6,679 bases of DNA from positions 1 to 6,679 of the forward strand of contig DIPB01000089.1 of NCBI GenBank assembly GCA_002426275.1, given 5' to 3'. Position numbers and translations under genes: made by a program. Shown here piece after piece: positions 1 through 5,769 of this stretch. Source of the stretch: Firmicutes bacterium UBA5499. Lineage in GTDB: Bacteria; Bacillota; DTU084. Under the pieces are notes generated by a model. The model ran no database searches, had not been told where the DNA came from, and worked only from the letters and a program-made list of their open reading frames with translations. Position 1 is the first letter of the stretch. Each line of letters opens with the position of its first letter.

Positions 1-1
1 C

Positions 2-685
2 CTACAGTTACTTGACGCGACCGGCTCAAAGGGTGGATTGCAAGAAATTCAGGGAACTGGTATAATAAATTATAAGCAGCTTTCTGATGTTAAGGATTAT
101 AAAAATCTTGCAGATGCACAAACTATAACTAAAGAATCAGAACAGATTTGGGCAAGGGATGGGGGAAAGCTTGGGTATGTTCAGGCGCAACATAACTACA
201 GTAATATAAACGGTTATTTGCGTGGAAATATAAAAACACTTACACCTGACAACCAGAAAACAGTTGCAACGCTTGACAAATTGACAACAAGCAATTCGCT
301 GCCTGATAATTATATCGGCATACGGAAAGTTAAAGGTGGGTATTTGTCTGATGTTTTAGGATTAAACAATTATAAAGATTACAGTCAGCCAAATGCGAAG
401 TTTACGGCAGATGCCATAAAAAGCATGACTGGGCAAGAGATAGAAGATAAAGCTTTTACTTCTATAAGCCTACTTGAGAACAAAAACTATTTTAAAGACT
501 ATCCCATAAAATTTACAATCAAAATGCCAAAGGGTACTCAGGGACTAGTGACGAATAACATTGCTGAATCCGAATTCATCGCCGCAAGAGGGTCAAAGCT
601 AAGGATTCTTGATGTCGAAATATATAAGCCAACTGTAAAAAGCAAAAACACATTTATTAATATTATTGTTAAACTTGTTCAGTAA
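2..685 (+). CDS. Phage head protein C-terminus with ADP-ribosyltransferase domain (5' partial)
   Basis: The frame is open to the window's left edge, so the gene begins upstream; the TTG at 38 is only the first start-like codon. Numbering from that TTG, the protein shows the R-S-E signature of the VIP2/iota/C3-type ADP-ribosyltransferase fold: Arg96 in YIGIRKV, the S-x-S element Ser142-Ser144 in AFTSIS after strand-rich sequence, and E177-S-E179 in AESEFIA. The stretch YSNINGYLRG (54-63) matches the helical start of such domains. Family knowledge: the enzyme moves ADP-ribose from NAD to a protein, and an ExE motif (rather than QxE) favours arginine targets. In Firmicutes phages this domain is often the tail of a minor head (SPP1 gp7-like) protein, and the scaffold-type gene downstream at 1165 supports that reading. 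The missing N-terminus leaves a free-standing toxin possible. Domain call strong; host protein inferred. Confidence 0.82.
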   Translation, partial: LQLLDATGSKGGLQEIQGTGIINYKQLSDVKDYKNLADAQTITKESEQIWARDGGKLGYVQAQHNYSNINGYLRGNIKTLTPDNQKTVATLDKLTTSNSLPDNYIGIRKVKGGYLSDVLGLNNYKDYSQPNAKFTADAIKSMTGQEIEDKAFTSISLLENKNYFKDYPIKFTIKMPKGTQGLVTNNIAESEFIAARGSKLRILDVEIYKPTVKSKNTFINIIVKLVQ

Positions 686-701
686 AGGGAAGGGAATGGT
701 C

Positions 702-935
702 ATGATAAAACAAATGACAAAGAGCGGATATCAAGAATATAAGAAAATTCTTTATGATACGGGCAAATTTGACAATGTTTCGGTTGTAAATGATGTTACT
801 CCTGAAGCGAAAGCACAAAGATTGTTTATGCGCACAAAGTTGATTGAATTTGAAAAAGAGCACGGGGAAGTACATGAGCATCTTGTGAAAAGCGGTCGGG
901 ACTATGCCCAATACTGTATGATTGTTAATGGATAA
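702..935 (+). CDS. Small phage-associated protein, unknown function
   Basis: This encodes 77 residues, mostly charged and predicted helical, with no signal peptide, membrane segment or cysteine pair; the single Cys is near the C-terminus (YAQYCMIVNG). The frame has an earlier ATG at 666 inside the preceding gene, and an ATG at 696 sits directly against the Shine-Dalgarno. I choose ATG 702 because GGGAAGGG (687-694) lies 7 nt upstream. The gene starts 16 nt after the ADP-ribosyltransferase stop, so the two are almost certainly co-transcribed. I do not recognise the family. Its position right behind a toxin-like ADP-ribosyltransferase makes an immunity or accessory role conceivable, but nothing in the sequence shows this; it may equally be an ordinary small phage protein. 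Confidence 0.62.
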   Translation: MIKQMTKSGYQEYKKILYDTGKFDNVSVVNDVTPEAKAQRLFMRTKLIEFEKEHGEVHEHLVKSGRDYAQYCMIVNG

Positions 936-1057
936 AAAGTTGATATAAACCACGTAAATAGACGGAAACGAGTCAAAAATCCTTGATTCTGGATCGTCGT
1001 TCAAGTCCACCCATCCTCTCTTGTCCACAGTTTACCATCAAGAGCGGGGATAGGACA

Positions 1058-1082
1058 AGCACCTACCAAGGGTGCTATTTTT
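1058..1082 (+). terminator. Rho-independent terminator after phage gene pair
   Basis: Stem AGCACC (1058-1063) pairs perfectly with GGTGCT (1071-1076) around a 7-nt loop, followed by A and five T (1078-1082). It lies 123 nt after the small gene ending at 935 and about 80 nt before the scaffold gene. It would end or attenuate the head-gene transcript before the scaffold gene. Confidence 0.6.
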
Positions 1083-1164
1083 ATCGCCATTTTGGTATTG
1101 TTGGGCGTAAACTAACAAGACATTACCGGACGCAACCGGGCAAAAAGCGAAAATGAAGGGACGT

Positions 1165-1666
1165 ATGAATATGGAGTTGAAGAAACTTTTGGAAGGTAAA
1201 GGACTTTCAGACGAACAAATTAAGGCTATTGTAGAGGGGGTGGAAGCAAATTACACTGGGTACGTACCCAAGGCATCGCTTTGATGAGGTTAACGAGGCC
1301 AAGAAGCAGCTGGAGAAGGACGTGGCAGACAGAGATAAGCAGTTAACCGAACTTAAGAAGTCTGCTGGGGATAACGAGGAATTAAAGAAACAGATCGAGA
1401 AGTTAGAAGCGGAAAACAAGACTGCTTCAGAAGCTTATCAAGCCAAGCTCACGGATACGGCTATTAACACCGCTATCAAGCTTGCAGTTGCTGGGGAAGT
1501 GCATGACCCCGATTTAGTCACCACGCTGTTGGACAAGTCAAAAATAGAGGTCAACGCAGACGGCAGCGTCAAAAGCGGTATGGGGAAGGGGTATCCTCCT
1601 TGTAACACTAAATGCACCCAAGGAGGTGCATTTACTTTTTCAAATCAGGTAATTATGTCCTCGTGA
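1165..1666 (+). pseudogene. Phage scaffold / minor structural protein GP20, frameshifted and truncated
   Basis: The first frame starts at ATG 1165 (GAAGGG at 1155-1160, 4 nt upstream; ATG 1171 is an alternative) and reads MNMELKKLLEGKGLSDEQ, ending at TGA 1282-1284 just after GYVPKA. The protein resumes one frame over at about 1277 with RFDEVNEAKKQLEKD, then a long charged coiled coil, then INTAIKLAVAGEVHDPDLV and LLDKSKIEVNADGSVKSG. Order and wording are those of the phage GP20 scaffold family (PF06810), which guides capsid assembly. One extra base around 1274-1277 explains the break. After VKSG (about 1585) the family resemblance stops: the expected C-terminal part is absent and unrelated codons run to a stop at 1664-1666. 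The ATG at 1322 is internal, not a true start. Two lesions make a functional product unlikely. Confidence 0.85.
1609..1640 (+). terminator. Terminator hairpin inside the truncated scaffold reading frame
   Basis: TAAATGCACC (1609-1618) pairs perfectly over 10 bp with GGTGCATTTA (1625-1634); the loop is CAAGGA and C plus five T (1636-1640) follow. It lies past the point where GP20 similarity ends, so it probably belongs to the sequence that replaced the gene's 3' end. An overlapping stem at 1595-1602/1619-1626 competes with it (see findings). Confidence 0.6.
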
Positions 1667-1710
1667 AAAATTTGTCTTGCATCAACGCTTTGATTTTGAG
1701 ATAATTGCAT
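1645..1710 (-). CDS. Candidate 21-residue micro-ORF with strong Shine-Dalgarno
   Basis: On the minus strand, AAGGAGGA sits 6-7 nt before ATG (1708-1710), followed by 21 codons to TGA at 1645-1647. The peptide begins MQLSQNQSVDARQ, is hydrophilic, and has no recognisable domain. The near-perfect ribosome binding site at ideal spacing is the only evidence. It could be the start of a gene whose 3' part was lost at the phage junction, a leader peptide, or chance. No convincing minus-strand promoter is visible upstream. Confidence 0.25.
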   Translation of the reverse strand: MQLSQNQSVDARQIFHEDIIT

Positions 1711-1775
1711 TGCGGTTCCTCCTTAAATTATTGTTTTTTCACCAATAATTTTACCATTTAAAGTGAGGAGCCGCT

Positions 1776-1925
1776 ATGCTCAAATTCCACGGAGAAGGGG
1801 ACAACTTCCCTGCGGTTCAATGAAAAATACCTGCGGACAAAAATTCCGAGGTAAGTTTTGCCGCGGACACTGCTGGCGGCATGGCGAAGAATAAGGCAGG
1901 CTATATATGTTTTGTGAGGCGATAG
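1776..1925 (+). pseudogene. Small unknown ORF upstream of nrdG with one in-frame TGA
   Basis: ATG 1776 follows GTGAGGAG (1763-1770) by 5 nt, an excellent ribosome binding site. The frame reads MLKFHGEGDNFPAVQ, meets TGA at 1821-1823 (codon 16), then stays open as KIPADKNSEVSFAADTAGG and on to YICFVRR, ending at TAG 1923-1925. That is one base before the nrdG TTG, whose own ribosome binding site lies within the last codons. If the TGA were sense, the product would be 49 residues. Tight spacing to nrdG and protein-like composition after the TGA argue for a real gene disabled by one substitution (TGG to TGA is simplest). I do not recognise the family. Recoding is discussed in the findings. Chance is not excluded. 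Confidence 0.4.
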
Positions 1926-1926
1926 T

Positions 1927-2616
1927 TTGAAAATATCAGGACTGCAAAAAATGACGGTGCTTGACTATCCCGGGAAAATCGCGGCCACGGTATTTACCGG
2001 CGGATGCAATTTCCGTTGTCCGTATTGCCATAACGCCTCCCTTGTTTTTAACGCTGGGGCACAGGAAATAGCGGAGGAGGATTTTTTTGGCTTTCTGTCC
2101 AAGCGAAAAGGGCTGCTGGACGGCGTCTGCATATCGGGAGGGGAACCGCTTTTACAGGAAGGTTTAGATGCTTTTATCGCTAAGATTAAAGCCTTCGGTT
2201 TTTTGGTAAAGCTCGATACCAACGGCAGTCTTCCCGCCCGGCTCAAGGAGCTTGTGGGCAGCGGTCTGATCGACTATGTGGCGATGGACATCAAGAACTC
2301 TCCCGCCGGCTACGCGAAAACAGCGGGAACGACTGAAAAAATGCTGTCGCAAATAAACGAAAGCGTGGCTTTTTTGCTGAACGATCCTGTTGAGTATGAA
2401 TTTCGCACAACCGTGGTAAAAGAATTGCACATAAAAGAAGATTTTTCAGAGATCGGAAAGTGGATCCAGGGAGCCAAGAGATATTTCCTGCAAAATTTTG
2501 TGGACTCGGGCGATGTGATCCAACCTGGACTTCATGGCTTTGAAAAGACTGAATTGGAAGCATTCGCGCAGATCGTACGTGATTATGTGGCGTCCGTTCA
2601 AATCAGGGATGCATAG
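1927..2616 (+). CDS. nrdG: Anaerobic ribonucleotide reductase activating protein (radical SAM)
   Basis: This 229-residue radical-SAM enzyme matches the anaerobic ribonucleoside-triphosphate reductase activase / PflA-like family. The start is TTG 1927, with GAGG (1916-1919) 7 nt upstream. The cluster motif C27-x3-C31-x2-C34 (GGCNFRCPYCHN) binds the [4Fe-4S] centre whose unique iron holds S-adenosylmethionine; GGEP at 71-74 (CISGGEPLL) is the SAM amino-group contact; the N-terminal TVLDYPGKIAATVFTGGC is typical of this group. It cleaves SAM reductively and abstracts hydrogen from the C-terminal glycine of NrdD, making the glycyl radical in the anaerobic cytoplasm. Its partner nrdD lies 138 bp downstream, so the order is activase first, the reverse of E. 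coli nrdDG. Assignment to NrdG rather than another glycyl-radical activase rests on that neighbour. Confidence 0.9.
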   Translation: MKISGLQKMTVLDYPGKIAATVFTGGCNFRCPYCHNASLVFNAGAQEIAEEDFFGFLSKRKGLLDGVCISGGEPLLQEGLDAFIAKIKAFGFLVKLDTNGSLPARLKELVGSGLIDYVAMDIKNSPAGYAKTAGTTEKMLSQINESVAFLLNDPVEYEFRTTVVKELHIKEDFSEIGKWIQGAKRYFLQNFVDSGDVIQPGLHGFEKTELEAFAQIVRDYVASVQIRDA

Positions 2617-2640
2617 CCTTTTAACCGGTGGTGGTTTCAT

Positions 2641-2669
2641 TTGACAAGCGGTGAGGGAAAGACTACAAT
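2641..2669 (+). promoter_or_regulatory. Sigma-A type promoter for nrdD
   Basis: Perfect -35 TTGACA (2641-2646), 17-nt spacer, -10 TACAAT (2664-2669). It lies between nrdG and nrdD, about 86 bp before the nrdD ATG, so nrdD can be transcribed independently of nrdG. The -10 element is inside a dyad (next entry). Confidence 0.75.
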
Positions 2670-2685
2670 AGTAGTGATTACTATT
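2662..2685 (+). promoter_or_regulatory. Overlapping operator-like dyads on the nrdD promoter
   Basis: Two overlapping inverted repeats cover the -10 box and start region: ACTAC-N4-GTAGT (2662-2675) and AATAGTA-N5-TACTATT (2667-2685), both perfect. The first has the same arms and spacing as the core of MecI/BlaI operators (TACTAC-N4-GTAGTA). A repressor bound here would block RNA polymerase. The regulator is not in this window. Confidence 0.5.
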
Positions 2686-2754
2686 TTGTGAGGACAAGCT
2701 TGCACCCAGGACGGCATCGCATTGCCGTTTTACAGTATGAGGGAGTGGTAGACG

Positions 2755-5097
2755 ATGTATCAAGTCATTAAGCGGGATGGAACAATCTCGGAATTCAGCA
2801 TCAGTAAAATCGCGAATGCTATTACCAAAGCGTTCGACGCCCAAAACAGACAATACCATCCCGATATCATAGATTTCCTGGCTCTGAAGGTAACCGCCGA
2901 TTATCAGGATAAAATTGATCATTGCCTGATCGGCGTGGAAAAGATCCAGGACAGCGTTGAACGGGTTTTGGTGCAGGCTGGCTATGCCGACGTTGCCAAG
3001 GCATACATTTTATACCGCAAGCAGCGGGAAAAGGTGCGCAACACGAAATCCACCTTTCTCGACTACAAGGAGCTGGTAAACAGCTACGTAAATGTGGACG
3101 ACTGGAGAGTGAAAGAAAACTCCACCGTTACTTATTCGGTCGGCGGGCTGATCTTGAGCAATTCGGGTGCGATCACCGCAAATTACTGGCTTTCGGAGGT
3201 ATATGACGAGGAAGTGGCGAACGCGCATCGCACCGCAGATCTGCACATCCACGACTTGGCCATGCTGACAGGCTATTGCGCGGGGTGGTCGCTTAAGCAA
3301 CTTATAATGGAGGGGTTGGGCGGTGTAGAAGGTAAAATCACCTCCTCCCCCGCCGGTCATCTTTCCACGCTGTGCAATCAGATGGTCAATTTCTTGGGCA
3401 TCATGCAGAATGAATGGGCCGGCGCACAGGCTTTTTCGTCCTTCGATACCTATCTCGCGCCGTTTGTAAAGGTCGATAACCTGAGCTATAAAGAGGTCAA
3501 GCAGTGCATCCAGTCGTTTGTTTACGGCGTGAATACGCCCAGCCGGTGGGGAACGCAGGCTCCGTTCACCAATGTTACGCTTGACTGGACGGTGCCGAAT
3601 GATCTTGCCGAGCTGCCCGCTATCGTCGGCGGACGGGAGATGGATTTCAAGTACAAAGACTGCAAAAAAGAAATGGACATGGTCAATAAGGCGTTTATCG
3701 ATATCATGATCGAAGGCGACGCCAACGGCAGAGGTTTTCAGTACCCAATTCCGACCTATTCCATTACAAGGGATTTTGATTGGAGCGACACGGAAAACAA
3801 CCGCATGCTCTTTGAAATGACCGCGAAGTACGGAACACCGTATTTCTCCAATTACATCAACAGCGACATGCAGCCCAATGACGTTCGCAGCATGTGTTGC
3901 CGCCTGCGCCTTGACCTGCGTGAACTGCGCAAAAAGGGTGGCGGTTTCTTCGGCAGTGGCGAAAGCACGGGCTCCATCGGCGTCGTGACGATTAACCTTC
4001 CGCGCATCGCTTATCTCGCTGCGGATGAGGCGGACTTTTATCAGCGTTTGGACAAGCTGATGGATATTGCCGCCCGGTCGCTGGACACAAAGCGCACCGT
4101 AATTACCAGGCTGATGAACGCCGGGTTATACCCCTATACAAAAAGGTATCTGGGTACCTTCGAAAATCACTTCTCTACCATTGGGCTTATCGGAATGAAC
4201 GAGGTTGGGCTGAACGCGAAGTGGCTCAGGGAAGATCTGACTCACACGCACATGCAGCAGTTTGCGATAGCTGTGCTCAATCATATGAGAAACCGGCTTG
4301 TGGAATATCAGGAGCAGTATGGCGCATTGTTCAATCTTGAGGCGACGCCCGCCGAATCCACCGCCTACCGCCTTGCCAAGCACGATGTGAAGAGATTTCC
4401 CGATATCGTTACCGCGGCCAAGTCCGGCGGCTCGCCCTATTATACAAACAGCTCCCATCTCCCGGTGGGAGCTACGGACGATTTGTTTGAGGCGTTGGAG
4501 GTGCAGGATGAATTGCAGGTTCTGTATACATCCGGCACGGTATTTCACGCTTATCTTGGGGAGAAGCTGTCAGACTGGAAAGCAGCGGCTTTGCTTGTGC
4601 ATAAAATCGCGGAAAACTATAGGTTACCTTATTACACGCTCTCTCCCACCTATTCGGTATGCAGGACGCACGGCTATATCAGCGGCGAACATTACGTGTG
4701 CCCGGAATGCGGACAGGAAGCGGAAGTGTATAGCCGGATCACAGGTTATTACCGCCCCGTGAAAAACTGGAACGACGGGAAAACGCAGGAGTTTAAAGAT
4801 CGCAAGGTATACCATGTCGGGGAATCCGCCTCGCAGCTCGCCGGCAGTTCCCCCGAGCGGAATAATGAGTTGCTGTTGTTTACCACTCCCACCTGTGCAA
4901 ACTGCGCGATGACCAAGAAAGCATTGTCCGAAGCCGGAATTGCCTATCGTGTCATAGACGCGGGCGAGCATCAGGATTTAGTTGAAAAGTATGGGATCCT
5001 TCAAGCGCCGACACTCGTGGCGGTCACAGATGACGGCGTAGAAAAATTTTCCGGGCCGGCCAGCGCAAAGGAGTATATCAGCATTCATAACTTATAA
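2755..5097 (+). CDS. nrdD: Anaerobic (class III) ribonucleoside-triphosphate reductase with fused redoxin domain
   Basis: This 780-residue protein reduces ribonucleotides to deoxyribonucleotides without oxygen. The start is ATG 2755, with GAGGGAG at 2739-2745. An N-terminal ATP-cone (residues 1-95, VIKRDGTISEFS) senses ATP/dATP. The ten-stranded barrel follows: Cys175 (TGYCAGW) and Cys382 (SMCCRL) are the probable second cysteine and thiyl-radical cysteine, by analogy with the family's MGCR element. A zinc site is formed by C636-x2-H639 and C649-x2-C652 (CRTHG, CPECG). The radical glycine is Gly664 in RITGYYRPV. After a short linker, residues 704-780 form a thioredoxin/glutaredoxin-like domain with redox pair C714-A-N-C717 and cis-proline P752 (QAPTLV). 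Class III enzymes use either formate or a redoxin; the fusion points to the redoxin type. NrdG upstream makes the glycyl radical. Confidence 0.95.
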   Translation: MYQVIKRDGTISEFSISKIANAITKAFDAQNRQYHPDIIDFLALKVTADYQDKIDHCLIGVEKIQDSVERVLVQAGYADVAKAYILYRKQREKVRNTKSTFLDYKELVNSYVNVDDWRVKENSTVTYSVGGLILSNSGAITANYWLSEVYDEEVANAHRTADLHIHDLAMLTGYCAGWSLKQLIMEGLGGVEGKITSSPAGHLSTLCNQMVNFLGIMQNEWAGAQAFSSFDTYLAPFVKVDNLSYKEVKQCIQSFVYGVNTPSRWGTQAPFTNVTLDWTVPNDLAELPAIVGGREMDFKYKDCKKEMDMVNKAFIDIMIEGDANGRGFQYPIPTYSITRDFDWSDTENNRMLFEMTAKYGTPYFSNYINSDMQPNDVRSMCCRLRLDLRELRKKGGGFFGSGESTGSIGVVTINLPRIAYLAADEADFYQRLDKLMDIAARSLDTKRTVITRLMNAGLYPYTKRYLGTFENHFSTIGLIGMNEVGLNAKWLREDLTHTHMQQFAIAVLNHMRNRLVEYQEQYGALFNLEATPAESTAYRLAKHDVKRFPDIVTAAKSGGSPYYTNSSHLPVGATDDLFEALEVQDELQVLYTSGTVFHAYLGEKLSDWKAAALLVHKIAENYRLPYYTLSPTYSVCRTHGYISGEHYVCPECGQEAEVYSRITGYYRPVKNWNDGKTQEFKDRKVYHVGESASQLAGSSPERNNELLLFTTPTCANCAMTKKALSEAGIAYRVIDAGEHQDLVEKYGILQAPTLVAVTDDGVEKFSGPASAKEYISIHNL

Positions 5098-5123
5098 ACA
5101 TGACGGTTTGTTCTGCCTGCGAT

Positions 5124-5159
5124 AACGACGGTTTTGAAATAACATTCAAAGCCGTCGTT
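5124..5159 (+). terminator. Hairpin after nrdD, probable terminator
   Basis: A 15-bp stem with one G-T wobble joins 5124-5138 (AACGACGGTTTTGAA) and 5145-5159 (TTCAAAGCCGTCGTT), with loop ATAACA. It begins 27 nt after the nrdD stop. The T tail is weak (TTT then GACAG), so it may be an inefficient terminator or a 3'-end stabilising hairpin backed up by the next one. Confidence 0.55.
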
Positions 5160-5212
5160 TGACAGTACAGGATTCTGCATAGATATTGACGACAAGAACG
5201 GACTAATACAGG

Positions 5213-5257
5213 CCATAGAGCAAAAGGCTACCCAGCCTTTTGCTCTATGGTTTTTTT
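5213..5257 (+). terminator. Strong Rho-independent terminator
   Basis: A perfect 17-bp stem (5213-5229 with 5234-5250), loop ACCC, and seven T at 5251-5257. It works only on the plus strand, since no T run follows on the other. It ends any nrdGD transcript that passes the hairpin at 5124. No gene is visible between the two. Confidence 0.9.
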
Positions 5258-5301
5258 AACGGTTTGCTTAATTTTAACATACCAAAGCGAACTGTATTGA
5301 G

Positions 5302-5550
5302 TCACGGTTTCTCTGGCGCGTTAAGGCCGGGGGCTTTTAGATAGTCTCTGGTAGCGTCTGTAATGAGATGAGGCGTAATGTAAATGATGAATTCAGTTTG
5401 GCTCTCTGTTTCCTTGGTATGGCGAAAAAGTTGTCCGATTAAAGGCAGCCTGCCCAGTATTGGTACCCGCTGTTCTTCAGTTTGACTGATGTTCTGGATG
5501 AGGCCGCCGATGATATCTTTGTCCATCATAAGCCCTGGGTCTCTGCTTCT
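5302..5550 (-). pseudogene. Secretin (PilQ/GspD family) C-terminal fragment
   Basis: Read on the minus strand, this gives DKDIIGGLIQNISQTEEQR, then VPILGRLPLIGQLFR, then TEFIIYITPHLIT, and stops at 5302-5304. IGGLI, VPxLGxxPxxGxLF and the FxxxxTPxxI strand are the hallmark end of the secretin domain, the outer-ring pore of type IV pilus, type II/III secretion and filamentous-phage export systems. Only about the last 75-80 residues are present. The two adjacent ATGs at 5524-5529 are internal to the family domain, not a genuine start. Upstream of about 5550 the frame is merely antisense to a second secretin piece. The fragment has no start, signal peptide or N-domains, so it cannot work alone. 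A secretin in a Clostridia genome would be either phage-export-like or from a diderm-type lineage. Confidence 0.75.
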
Positions 5551-5769
5551 GAGGAGATTTTCGTGGAGGTTCAGCCCGAAATCAGCGATTACCTCGGCGA
5601 TGCTTACGGCATGCCAAAGACCAGCGACCGTTCCGCAAAGACCACCTTGCGCGTTGCTGCGAAGATGAATGAATTATCAATCGTTTATCCTGATAAAGTG
5701 GGCTTGGCGAGTATGAGAAGTTTCGTGGATATCGACGGAGAGAGCCGAAAAATGGCTATATCAAGTTAG
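5551..5769 (+). pseudogene. Second secretin fragment, opposite strand, joined to unknown tail
   Basis: On the plus strand, codons from 5551 read EEIFVEVQPEISDYLGD, then YGMPKTSDRSAKTTLRV, ending at 5655. This resembles the secretin stretch (xVxPEVS...P..StRsakTtvrV) that normally lies just N-terminal to the IGGLI segment. Here that next segment is on the other strand at 5302-5550. After TLRV the frame continues as AAKMNELSIVYPDKVGLASM and on to TAG at 5767-5769, which I do not recognise. The frame is also open upstream to an ATG at 5482, but that part is antisense to the minus-strand secretin and is unlikely to be a real N-terminus. No ribosome binding site was found near 5551. I treat it as a rearranged remnant. 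Secretin assignment is moderate because only 35 residues carry it. Confidence 0.55.

Noticed and set aside
999..1008. GTTCAAGTCC, resembling a tRNA T-loop (possible tRNA or attachment-site remnant)
   Set aside because: The flanking bases do not form the 5-bp T stem, and no anticodon or acceptor arms are present.
669..1028. 119-residue minus-strand ORF
   Set aside because: Antisense to the small phage gene over most of its length, with no ribosome binding site before its GTG.
1677..1705. TTGCAT-17-GATAAT as a promoter for the 1776 ORF and nrdG
   Set aside because: Spacing is right but the -35 is poor and the leader would be long; too weak to list as a feature.
1820..1894. Cys-rich 24-codon ORF (starts MKNTCGQKFRGKFC)
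   Set aside because: No ribosome binding site at usable spacing. It overlaps in another frame the better-supported ORF at 1776-1925.
1667..1926. NrdR boxes upstream of nrdG or nrdD
   Set aside because: Looked for ACACWATAT-like pairs in 1667-1926 and 2617-2754 and found none.
2446..2922. 158-residue minus-strand ORF across the nrdG-nrdD gap
   Set aside because: Antisense to both genes and to the clear nrdD promoter; no domain signature.
5186..5209. TTGACG ... TAATAC as a promoter between the post-nrdD hairpins
   Set aside because: The spacer is only 12 nt, and a strong terminator follows with no gene.
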